Of a stretch of DNA of 64,000 bases, positions 33,101 to 44,518 are shown in pieces. The DNA comes from Owenia fusiformis. Taxonomy: Eukaryota; Annelida; Polychaeta; Sabellida; Oweniidae. Under the pieces are notes generated by a model. It was not told the DNA's origin and made no database searches. It was given only the letters and a program-made list of their open reading frames with translations. A program made the position numbers and the translations under genes. Location: the NCBI GenBank assembly GCA_903813345.2, contig CAIIXF020000005.1, forward strand, positions 4,741,375 to 4,805,374. Direction: 5' to 3'. The first letter of the stretch is position 1. Each line of letters begins with the position of its first letter.

Positions 33101-36100
33101 AATAGTTCATATAAACAATTCACTTTTCAGTATTAAATTGACCAACATTCACTAAGGATATCCTTACACTGGTACTGATAACCTATATATGCTCATACTC
33201 AAACCTTCCGTATCTTTTTATTTATTCGGAATTATTTTTCGAACATGCAATCTATAGAAGCGATAACGATTAATTGCACTAAAGCATTGAGTGATAACAT
33301 ATTCGTAGCCATCGTGTATGTACAAACTGATTGATGTGCGGTAGAGGCCTGGGTAAACAAAATACTTTGAAATAGTATCTCTAATCCAGGGTAAATCTAG
33401 GCAGAGAGGGTTGCGACTTACAAATACATCTGACCCTTTTACTCACATTCACATGCAAGTACGAGCATATTAGTTGTATTATTCTGATGAACTTATAGGC
33501 AAACGCCTCATAAAAGTTCGAATTAAATATGATGAATACAACCATTTCACAATATACTTAGCTATTGCACTCCATGATATTGAATAATACATAATATGTG
33601 TGTAATTTTGAGGTTTTCTCCCAGTGATTCATTTTAATATTTCCATAGAAATGAACTAAAGCATGTTGTTTTCAGGTAGTTCTTACTACCTCCTCATTGT
33701 GGATATATTCAAACAGGTGAAGCTATATTCAGCATCCGCTAGCAATTACAGTTTGATTCAATAGTTGAACTTATTAACGACCACATGGTATAATGTGCGA
33801 AACGGGTTGACTTGATTAATATTATTGCGTCTTATATCATTTTAATTGCAATTTAATTTAATTATTCAATAAGACATAATACTGTAAAATGGAATGAGCT
33901 ATATGTGCTGAATGGTTATATCATTTTAATTGTTCAATTCCTAATAGTGTCAGACAACCTGACCAATATGTGACAATATGCAATGTATGGTCATGTAACA
34001 ATCCAATATAACTTCTCTATTTCTGAAGATATAGAACTAAGGTGTCATATACTTGACTCTGATATAACCAAGTGCATTATTTTCATTATTTTGTAAAGTA
34101 GGGGGCTCTAAAAACAAATGATGAATAGACTAAAGTACGGAATAAACAGGTCTTTGTTCGAGACATTGACATTACTATGATCTTTTTTGATGAAATTACG
34201 AATTAATACGAATAAGGGCCCTCCAAATGGATAATCGGGCTCAGAAGGTACTACAGTTGACATGTAAAGGGTATAAGCTCTGTCAATTAGCAAAACTGTT
34301 TTTGAAAAGACTTGCACAAGCCAGTGCATTCTATATCATTAATTAAAGTTACACAACTACATAATAGAGTATTGATATATAGTACTATATATATTTCATA
34401 CTCATTCTATTCAATGGGCAAATTTGTTAAGTGCTAATATGTACGAGTAATTGGTTAAAACGGCGTGTATTTCCATTTTAACACTTCCTATGTTGTTCCT
34501 TAGATCTCAGACATTTATGTTCCTATTATAGAAATAAACATTTACATTGTTTGATAAGTTAACATACACTTTAATCCCGTTAATATCACATCAAAGTTAC
34601 GTCGCCATTCTGTCACCAAAGTATTTAAATGAATACGATTTCATCACATAAGTACACACATTAACATTGATTCGATAACTGTTTGGGTAGCAGGCCAACA
34701 CTAAAGCATGTGGATCGTCGAAAATTCCGATTGTGGTGTCTAAGAACAGGATAACGAGTACATAACGTAAATTGACAGAAGACAAAGACATGCGTTCTTT
34801 GATTAGAATTTTACTTTTAACTTTATTCGCAAAGCAATGGAGGTAGTTTGTGGTTGCCAGTGTTTATTGTGTCATGCGTATTGTACTTCAAGTCTCTTTT
34901 TGACACATGTTATTCTATTAGAATCACCGTCAATAGGTTGCCCCGATAACTGAAGTGCCTTTTGGATAGGGAAGGATATGTATAAATACAGACGATATTT
35001 AATATTTATAGAATATACAACAATTGGTTTTTTGAAAAGGTATTCACCATTTTCTTATGGGTATTTTGACCTCGCATTTCTCCATGTTCACATCTGCTCT
35101 TGAGTGCTAGGTTCATAGTTATATGTCATAAATCAATTTAATATACTACATGAAAACACATGATAAAACTGTAAAGTCATCGCTACTAAATATGATAATC
35201 TTTAACTTATATTTTACAACATGATCCTGGATCTACACGTGTTTTTGATGAATGGTGAGTCAATTTAGAGCTTTTTCAGAAAATGCTTAAGCTAAGGTTA
35301 TCCCCCGATCACAGGCAGGTGAAACTTACATCAAACGTACTCTAAACTATTTCGACATTTAGTTGACCAACATATCCTTCACCGTCACTGAACACCACCC
35401 CTCTCACATTAAGGGTACAAAAGGGGTCATATTTTATGAAGGGATATTAATACTAGCTCTCAGGCCAAAAATCAAATTATTTGTATCATATCACGCCATA
35501 AATATAAGCATAGTTAAAGTATTTAAGTTCGGTAATCGTCCAATGAAGCAGAGAGAAAAGCTCACTGATGTAACCCCCATACTGACATCATGTCACAACA
35601 TTCCTCAACCTTTTATTTGGAACAAAACATGGAATGTTTTTGAATTTTTGAAATGTTTGAAACTTTTTGTCTGAGTCTATGTTGTCTAAATCACTAAAGT
35701 GACAAAATGTGGATTTTCTATTAGAGCATACCTCGTGTGATAACATAATTTATTATAAAGGGCTATGAACTACATCTATCTTTCTTTGAGGTTTAAATTT
35801 AAATCTTTCCAGTATTAAGCTTAAATGTAGTGGATACTTTGTAAGTTAGTTTATTGGGTTCTGTTTCGGTCCGTGATTCTGTAAAACTCACAGTTAGTTT
35901 GTGGTATGGGCTGTCAACCCTATGTGAACAAAACAACTTTATTCCTAATTAATCATGCTACTTTACAATATAAAAAATACCAAGGCACAAGTTAACAATA
36001 CGACTAAAACCCAACCCGTTATGCTCCATCACATCTTGCCGAAATGAACATATTGAATCCGAACACAAACATTTTCCAAAAGAGCAGACTTGGTGGCAAA

Positions 36101-39100
36101 GGATTAGCGAGGTGATGAGACGAGGTTGTAAAACAATTTATAATACTGGGCGTAAATGCCAGAGTAAAACACGAAGATTTTATTAGGGCAAAGGTGTTTC
36201 TATGAAAGGATGTAAAGACACGAGAGGTGATGGTCATAATGTCTCTATTGCTTGCTCCAGGACATTTGTGTTATAACGGATCATAATGTCCAACACAAAA
36301 TTCAACTTGTTTAATAATGTTGTACATACCCCACTTAATTATACAAAACTGCTTGAATTTGATTAAGATGTTACGAAATATACTTTTGTTGATTTGAAAT
36401 TTAAAGTGGTTCCAAGAGTGTTTTAGGTAATCTTGCAACATACACTCACTTAACCCGTCAAGGAGTTCTGAATACAAGATGACATTTCGCACTTTGGGTG
36501 GTGATTACCGACCACGAGCTCTCCAATAAAGTTGGCCTGTTCCAGACAGTGCTTGTAGTGCTTTTCATGGGGTCTTCTCTATTATATCTTTTCAATTGAA
36601 TGAAGTAGGTTAATTAAATAATTTTGTCATCATGTTTTAGACATTTGGACCAAAGTTGGAGTTGTCATTCCGAGTATACTGCTCTGTGTATCAAACTGTG
36701 TCCCTACATCCTTGTAATTGTGATTTAACTGGATTTATTTTCAAATAGTAATTTCATCAAAATCGTCAAGGACCCTTCAAAAGAACCATTTTATTCACTG
36801 CCCTTTTATACAACTAAAAACCAGCGACACCACGCGATCATTTTGGGTTTGACATTAAATGCATTCACATTTGTATATAGCTTTAATTCTTATATATATG
36901 TTTTTATACTAAATGGAAAGTAGTCAACATTTATCCAACGTAAAGAATCTTAAGAAAGCAGTTGTATTCTAGACAAAAATATATGTGTCGGGACCATGTC
37001 TGAACCAAATAGCAAAAAACATCAGATATACCACGCTATACTAAAAATAAAAAAACGTACAGAAAGAGATCTAAACAAAGAGATAATTTCTCTATGAATG
37101 TTTTTAATATTGAGAGCCTGCAATTAAATGACCACACGACGAGTCACGTCATCTTCAATCACGTCTTAGGGCACGAGAGCGTGGCAGTATATGATCAAGT
37201 CACACTATTAGCTCACAAATATAGTCATCAGCAAGTGCAAGTCCACATTAAATATGAGTAAAACCCTCATTTTTCATACATAAAATCAATGTTCAAAGAA
37301 AAGACCTAGAGCAAACACATTGTGAAAATGTCCTTGAGGGGTCTTTTGGTGGTTCTACTACAGACACATTTATGATGTGGTAGCCATCACCTATTACAAT
37401 ACATTTATTTCTATTCAGTGTGATTGACCCAAATGTAAATGGATCTTAAGTTCACCCAGGTCCAGGACCAATATTGCAGCTCTCAAATCAATTCTAGTCA
37501 TATGCGGGCTATACGATACACAAATTGAAAAAACATATGTAGCATCATATTTTAGTACATACATTATAAACATATATGACAAATATGACTGTACCATGTT
37601 AACAAGGACAGTGCAAGTGAATGTGTGCTTTCAACGAAAACGGACCTTAAACCTAACAAAGGACACCCGCACCACACAAGTGGACCCGATACATTCATAA
37701 ATCAGGACATTCAGAGTCCATGATGGTTATAGCCCAAAATGTCAAAGGAAATTACAAGGAAGTTTATGGACGATGGCTAAGAAATAGAAACTAGTGATGT
37801 CATTCAAGTCAAAAATAAATTCAAGGCTACAAAAGTGATAATGGTGTGACAAACATCACTATTGCTTAAGGAGTTATTTGTGGCGGTTATGTTTCCATAT
37901 AAGGTATTCAAAAGACGGAAGTGTCTCAAGAGGTGAACTGTACAATTGAAAAGAAAAATAAAGTTTTAAATGACTTTGATTTAATGAATTATAGCTCCTT
38001 AGTCCGGCGTGGATGAGGCCTTACAAAGGACCACCCCTGTATGATAATAATAAACTTAAACCCCCAGAACGCTTTAATAACAGACCAGGCGTAAAAAATA
38101 ATTGAAACCCAAGCACTAAATACCCATTTGGCATATCTCTTATTCCAAGTTTTTGTATACTTTATTGGCTTTCTTTTTTTAATTAGTGTGTGTGTTCAAG
38201 AGATGTCCCTTGGCAAATTATGGAGAAAATTCGAAATATATATTTACATATATTCGAAGAAAAGGTTTTAAAATAACTGCCAATCCAAATGAGATGATAT
38301 TGTAAGGAAAACATTCCCAGATGGATTAAGCAAACAGACAAACAAGGGAGTCCGCACTATTAAAAAATATTGAGTACCAATTTATAATGAATCCCGAAGG
38401 ACAATTAAAGAAAACTTCACTCACCCTAGGTTTTAATCTGCCACTTTTACTGTAACAAATGTAATGTCCCAGTACTGCACTTTGTAAGCGAACTCGCCCC
38501 TCCATATCTAACGATTCTATCAATATTTCATCTAAAATAATTAATAAAACTTTCATGAGATTACAATGATAAGTAAAATGGCACCACAAAAATACAATGG
38601 TTATTGGGACTAGATCGAAAAGGTACAAAAATTATACCAACGGGAAATCAACACAATATGATATGTAATAGCGGAACATTAAGATTGTTTTTATCGGCAA
38701 CTGAAGTGGTCCAGTACAGTTTAGCAATCATTTGATTGTAATAATTCTATCTTTTGAATTGTAATGTTGCTTATATTGATAATGCTAGTGTTCTAAATGC
38801 TCAATAGTCTAAAATAATAGATGGAGATGGAGCATGCCATTCACCCAAACGGTTGAGGTTAAAATTAGAACATTTCTTTACATTTTTGGGGATTGGGAAC
38901 CACTTTTGAATATCTTGATATTTCATCGTGAATTAAGTATTAAAGAAAACGATAATTGAAGCGCACTTGAACTATATTTAGAGCAAGTTTAAGTCAATGA
39001 AATGAGACACGGGATAGAACTTTATAGTTTGCAAAATAGATTAGAATAACTTTCAGATATTCTATAAGCAGATCTTTACTCTAAAGTTTCAGCTTTGGCG

Positions 39101-42100
39101 AATCTATTGAAGAAAGGAAAGGTTACATATGTAAGAAATTTCAAGTAGATTTACTTTTAGTGACCCTTGCTGTGTATTTATTTACATTACTATGTGTACT
39201 CAAAGTGGCACCAGGATATATCGTCGAAAGAGAGTATAGAATGCCCCCGTGGCCCGAACACTGGTAACACTTTGTCATTTAGAAAATTGTTGCATTCTAA
39301 GTTGTTTAGCACAAAAATGGGAACATGAAAACTTATTAAAAATTGCCTGACACCATTCAGATATTCTGTACATATTATTCACTTTATTTGTCTACATTCC
39401 ATTGTGAACGCTTACGACTATTTTGTTGAAAAATAAATCAAGATTTCAACAAACACTATTGTAACAATTGTTTATAAAGTGAGATAACAAGATGGTATCA
39501 TGAAATACTTAAGAATGTTTCACAATATGAATTTGCCGGAGTATTTACAGTATCGTTCACAGTGTTTAATGGACCATATTTTATGTTATGGGTTCGTCCG
39601 TCATTCTTGCCGGAAATTTGGCATGTTTACTAATCAGATTGACTAAATATATGCCTCATATATGGCATTAAGGCACGGTGCATTCATCAGAGAGTTATTC
39701 GATTAAGCTTCATTTAAATCCAACTAAGCCATTGCGCAATTAACGGTAACTTACCCCAACAATGAGAGCGATGTTGATATAACGGGGCCTATTATTGATT
39801 GAATAGAAATACATGTGACGTGTGCCGAAAACCATGAAATAACTGAACGGTAAAATATACAGGGACGAGGACTTTAAAGTATAAGTACACTTTGGGATAG
39901 TAAAAGCCCATTAGTGTGACTTACTTCTTAACGGCGGGGACATGAATGAATAGTGAAATATCAACATATCTCATGACATCCTAATCCTAGCTTTCTTATA
40001 GCAAAGTATTAAGATGAGTATGTGACATTTAAATTAGTAATGACTGTTATCTTGTGATTTATATTGGTCGGTTACAGAAAAATGATGACAAAGTTTCCTA
40101 ATTAATGAACTTACCGTGTACACTGTTTCCGTTCCCCTTCGCATGTATTTTGGGCATTCGTTTTCCCTCTGCATTAAATAGCTCTTTCCGTGGGAGCATT
40201 CGTATAGATCCACTACATGTATATATTACGTATTTGTGGACTATTCTTAGAACACCAGATTGTCTATTCGCGTTCACCATATTATCTATCATGAACTTTT
40301 CTAACACATCGGATGAGACGGGTGATTCGCCAGCGGACTGAAATGAGAAGTTTAATTATGAGATGTTATTATAGAATAAGGGAGTAACAACAACTTTTTT
40401 GATAATTAATTTTTAAAGGCTTCCATGTTAAACAAAAAAGGTGAGATCAATAAGACTAGAACAGTCAATTTTAAAATGCCCAAACAATGCATGACAAATA
40501 TAACAACAACATTAAATGTCTAAAATAAACTTTTTGTCTATCGTTAGCTGGTGAATTAGTGATCTCAATAGGCCATTTTGTAATAGCATGGAGTCTATTT
40601 TTCATTTGATATCATGCAGCATGAGGATTAAATTGATAAAAGAGCAGTCATCGAAAATCTAAACATATGTGTTCAACAGCGTTATGAAAATATTTAGATC
40701 AAAATGCACCTTTAGAAACGTCTCATAGCAGATGAAGTTATTGATAAAAAATATAAAAAATGTTATTTACTCAGTTTTCATTTCAAGTCGTATTTTATAA
40801 TAAAATACACACGAAAGCGATGAAAGAAGCGGCCAGGGCCCATGCTAAGTGCACATCGTTTTAGAAATTTGTATTCAATTGAAATGAATGGGCGCATAAC
40901 TTCGTATATAGAAGACATTCCTTTACTTTTTAAACACTCTCGCTCTATCCACAATATACGTAGACACTATTAAAGATTTAGCATTCATTTTCCAATACAC
41001 CTTCCTTGGAACCTCTACAGGAAATAGTTAAAAAGTGACATTATTTCGAGACCAATGTCATTTAATGTGATTCGAAAAAGGCATTTGATCGAAGTGCACA
41101 TATACACCTTAATCATTTTACATCGAAATAAGAAATGCTGTAATTTGTACGAAAACTGCTATTTTCTTTCATTTGGACTGTCACAACCGACAGCTGGGTA
41201 ATAATAATCATTTCAAGTGATGGGGGTGTTAGTCAAGGGGGTCTCTTATGTGCTTTACTGTTGACAGGTGGTTAGGAAGAGTCAGTTTCCTAAGGCACCA
41301 AAAGTCAATATCTCCATTCATATTTCTATAATTATACTGGTTTAATCTGTGTATAGAGGAACATAGTTAATGTTGATATTTGTTGAAATCAACAAGTTTG
41401 TCGGTATCTTTCATCTATATAATCCCATGACTTTCCATTGAGGCCTTACATATCTCGCATAGTGATTATTTATATTTCCTAATAATCCCAATTCATCATA
41501 AATTTTCTTTTGGGAAATCTTTAAATTGAAAGAAATCATTGGTTATTGAGTCAATAATATTAAAGGCAATAAGTTAATAAATTGGATTTTAAGGTGAACG
41601 ATGGAGAAATAATTAACTCCGGAGTATTGATAAGAGAAAATGAACACAATCAACTAAATCAAACGGCAATCCCTCCATTAAACGGACATTTATAGTCTAA
41701 ATTTATAAATTACATTAATTAAAATAAGAGATAATGTAACCATTGAGGGGTTATTGTGTCAAAATACAAGCAGACGCGCTGACCTATTGTTAAATGAGAC
41801 ACAAAGCGAGAAAGCAAGACCTCCGACCCTTTGGCAGTTAGGGGAAAAATCATATATTCGTGAGACTATGCATCTTGATTCAAAAGGTTTCCGTTGCTCT
41901 TTAACTTCACACCTTAGAAGTCGAAGATGGAGACTTATGTCAAAATCCAAACAATCAGAAGAGTGACAGCATATGTGCGTTATTATCTTCAAAAACGACA
42001 CTGACTTTTATAATAACATTTTGGTAAAATAAATATGCTAAATTGCTATGCTCAATACTAAGCTTACTAAGCCTACTTCAAACAGAACTCCCCAAAGTTG

Positions 42101-44488
42101 AAAATTTCCTGGGAAATAGACAATGTTTCTGACTCGTGCTGTTTGTATCTATATTTGCGCACCTGTCAACACCTTCTTCCTGAAGATAATAATAAATCCA
42201 ATTAACAATAACCAAGTCCTGTAAATGTCCTTCAACGGCACTGTCAACACTAACAACATACATACTAGGTATATCTAGATACAAGTATGTTTAAATGTTG
42301 CCTGTAAAATCTTTTAGATTGCTATCACGGGCAAATATTTCAATTTTTAAATATGATTTATCTGGGTGGTTGGATAATGGTAACTGACACTGATCCTAAC
42401 CACCTTACGTTCGACAGACAGATAAGAGAACATTACGATGTGTACCTGTCCGAAATAATGAAGATAACCATTTTTGATCCACTATTTCTCCTGTGGTTTC
42501 AATAAAGTGTCTGATTGCATCATGATGTTCTCAAAAGAACACGCGCCTTATGTGGATACCTCGATGAAACATACGTTTACTTCAATAACTGCTTATACAG
42601 AACATGCCACCTAATCATATTTTGATGAAATCAAGGATTGTGTTTCATTCAGCAGGGGTATAAATGATAAGTAATAAGAAAGTTGTCTTACCAGGTTAAT
42701 ACATAACTGCGTCAGCACCAACAGTGCAAATAACCTGAAGAAATAATAATAACACCAATTATAATATCAGTCATAAACTAAACAATCTAGATATGCTGCA
42801 AATAATCATACATAGAATTAAATCATGGCAACAAACGTAAATATCCTATACAAATAGAATAATCAATACAAGTCAAGATTATAATGTCTAGTTCAGCAAT
42901 TAGGGATTTATCAGGTAATTTGCTAGAATCGCCGAATCCTGATTGATATACGCAAGACTACCTGAATGATCTGGTGTAACATTTATCCAACTCCTTGCAA
43001 TTTGAAAGTTATTATCATAGAGGCCATTATAACCTTGGTAAGTGTAGGCCTCTCATTACAAACATCATCATGGTTGATTTGCATGTAGACATTGCTATGC
43101 TAAGTGGTTTCATACAGTAAATAAATAGATATTATGATATACATGTATTTTGAATACATCAATTATAAAAATAATATTTATATTTAGTTTTATGAACGTT
43201 GAAATTAGGGAAATATTTCTGACGTTGACTTGAAGGTAGGTCACATACCTAACCTCTAAGCATTTGAATTGATATATTATCATTACTTAAAAGGTAATAA
43301 CTTAATCTGTGAATTGTCACATAACACAGACAATTATTCATGCAATTAACGTTATCCAAACTCAAATACTATTTTGTTTGTCTATCAAATGAAATGCTCG
43401 AATTTGAAAAAAAAGGTTCGTAATGAAGAGGAGGTGAAGTAGCTGTGAGTGGATTTTAAAAGGTGCTTGAAAATCAATCCTTTGATCTCACTGATAAAAA
43501 CTAGTACTTTACCACCTCGCTATAGTCATAAGGGTCCCTGGACGATACCTGATTATTTATACATTGTAAAAGTAGATTATGTATAAAAATACATGGCTTT
43601 TTGGGAAAAGTCTGAATGGTCACTCATAAATATGGCGGGTCTCAAGCATTTTGGTGAATGAAGATGAAAAACCTTGAAAAGTGGGACATGTAGAGGACAT
43701 CCCTGGTTGACGCCTACGATTTAGACAGCACTGCTTCAGCAATGTCGATGAATTCAGACACTACATTAGCTTGGTGCTTATAGGAACGATTCTCAGTCTG
43801 TATTCCCAGATTTAAAACGTACATGTCATAAAAATATACCAATGAACATCCCACGTTTTGAGCTCAAGGGATATATCTTAAAAGCACATCTTTGTTTCCA
43901 TTTTCTTCGAGTGGCAAACGCATTATCTCTTAAGCAACTGTTACCTATGTACCTGTATGCCCCATTAGCTTATTGTAGGAAGAAAGTGAATTGACATTTT
44001 AAAACACGAACACTCACCTCAAAGTCTATTTCTATTTTTTCCAAGTTGCCCCTTATGCTCTTCAATTTGATGCAGGAAAGCATATGTTACCCATATGTTT
44101 AATATTCATAATGATCGTTATTTTTTGTATTGTCCCACCTGGGATGAAGTCTGGACAGGTGAAAAGTTTCAAGTATATTTACATCAGATAATAGTATGTT
44201 AGCATTTGGGGCACCCTTAGTATATACAAACAAACTTGTTAGATACCAAAACCTCTAAAAAATACAATCTCATATAACATAGCATCGTACTGGCACCATA
44301 GGATGGACTGGCACAACCTGATCTACTGTACCCATTTTTGAAAGCATTCTTGTTGATCTTTGCTTACTTTTGGTTATTCTTCCTTGTCACAGGACTGTTA
44401 CGTCAGAGATTCAGAGGAATGAATACTTTTAAACTGTAGCCAATGAACTCATTTTTACTTACAGTTTTAGCTTGAAGTTGTAACCCAT
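26790..44488 (-). CDS. FGF8/17/18-like fibroblast growth factor, five exons
   Basis: A secreted ligand for FGF receptor tyrosine kinases. Exons on the minus strand are 44488-44463, 42734-42692, 40337-40115, 38531-38425 and 27128-26790, all with GT-AG introns and matching phases (2, 0, 1, 0), giving 245 residues. MGYNFKLK plus the hydrophobic LLFALLVLTQLCINL (about 9-23) is a signal peptide. The FGF core starts near GVLRIVHKYVIYT (51) and includes YICYSKSGRL (121-130), CQFDRIV and NWYLGF (161-166), with a basic heparin-binding-like KKISKKFRK. The order LYIC-K-G-L then KGKDCVFTEIV-like then WY-F is that of the FGF8/17/18 group. About 45 residues follow the core and end ISTNEKR. Potential N-glycosylation sites are N148, N181 and N238. 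An in-frame ATG 30 nt upstream (44518) could add ten residues. It is probably intact. Subgroup certainty is moderate. Confidence 0.88.
27129..38424 (-). other. FGF-like intron 4 (11.3 kb)
   Basis: The longest intron, bounded by AGG|gtgagt and tttttcag. Its only clear repeat is the 71/80-bp tandem at 32184-32415. A faint duplication is visible between about 30830-30900 and 31040-31105. Open frames in it (for example 27812-28240, 28060-28413, 29643-29972, 35363-35674) have no motif, no splice context and often overlap on opposite strands. Confidence 0.6.
32184..32415 (+). repeat. Three-copy tandem repeat (71/80/80 bp)
   Basis: Units start with atgattcaattatcca at 32184, 32255 and 32335. The second and third copies are almost identical (tctcatctctttttcttaaa), and the first is diverged and 9 bp shorter. 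Confidence 0.88.
38425..38531 (-). CDS. FGF-like exon 4 (central core strands)
   Basis: The acceptor is attattttag and the donor AGG|gtgagt. It encodes EILIESLDMEGRVRLQSAVL then GHYICYSKSGRLKPR. It aligns with the FGF8 segment around [20 protein letters not shown], and both splice positions correspond to those of FGF8-type genes. Confidence 0.9.
38532..40114 (-). other. FGF-like intron 3
   Basis: 1.6 kb, AT-rich, with no repeat or element recognised. Confidence 0.55.
40115..40337 (-). CDS. FGF-like exon 3 (start of the mature protein and core)
   Basis: The acceptor is catttcag and the donor CACG|gtaagt, phase 1. It encodes SAGESPVSSDVLEKF, then RIVHKYVIYTCSGSIRMLPR, then KELFNAEGKRMPKIHAKGNG and NSVH. 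The segment 'RxxxxYxxYtxSGxxxxxxxxxxxNA' matches the FGF8 beginning of the core. Confidence 0.88.
40338..42691 (-). other. FGF-like intron 2
   Basis: 2.35 kb without a recognised element. Overlapping open frames on both strands at 41754-42001 have no motif. Confidence 0.5.
42692..42734 (-). CDS. FGF-like exon 2 (43-nt exon, signal-peptide core)
   Basis: The acceptor is tatttcttcag and the donor CTG|gtaaga. One base completes a Leu codon, then LFALLVLTQLCINL. The exon ends in phase 0, exactly as exon 3 requires. The vertebrate FGF8 gene also has a very short exon here. Confidence 0.8.
42735..44462 (-). other. FGF-like intron 1
   Basis: 1.7 kb, AT-rich. A possible alternative donor exists at 44028-44029 (gag|gtgagt), but its open frame joins exon 2 in the wrong phase. 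Confidence 0.45.
44463..44488 (-). CDS. FGF-like exon 1 (initiator and n-region)
   Basis: ATG at 44488-44486 opens MGYNFKLK and the first two bases of a Leu codon, with donor CT|gtaagt. It was chosen because phase 2 fits exon 2 and the joined product is a textbook signal peptide. An in-frame ATG at 44518-44516 would add MLYCHAALEC, and the in-frame TAG before it limits the frame. An out-of-frame ATG sits at 44492-44490. Confidence 0.65.
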
Positions 44489-44518
44489 ACATTCCAGTGC
44501 AGCATGACAATATAACAT

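Noticed and set aside
44028-44103. Alternative first coding exon for the FGF-like gene (donor gag|gtgagt)
   Set aside because: Its frame ends in phase 0 while exon 2 needs two preceding bases, so the join would break the reading frame.
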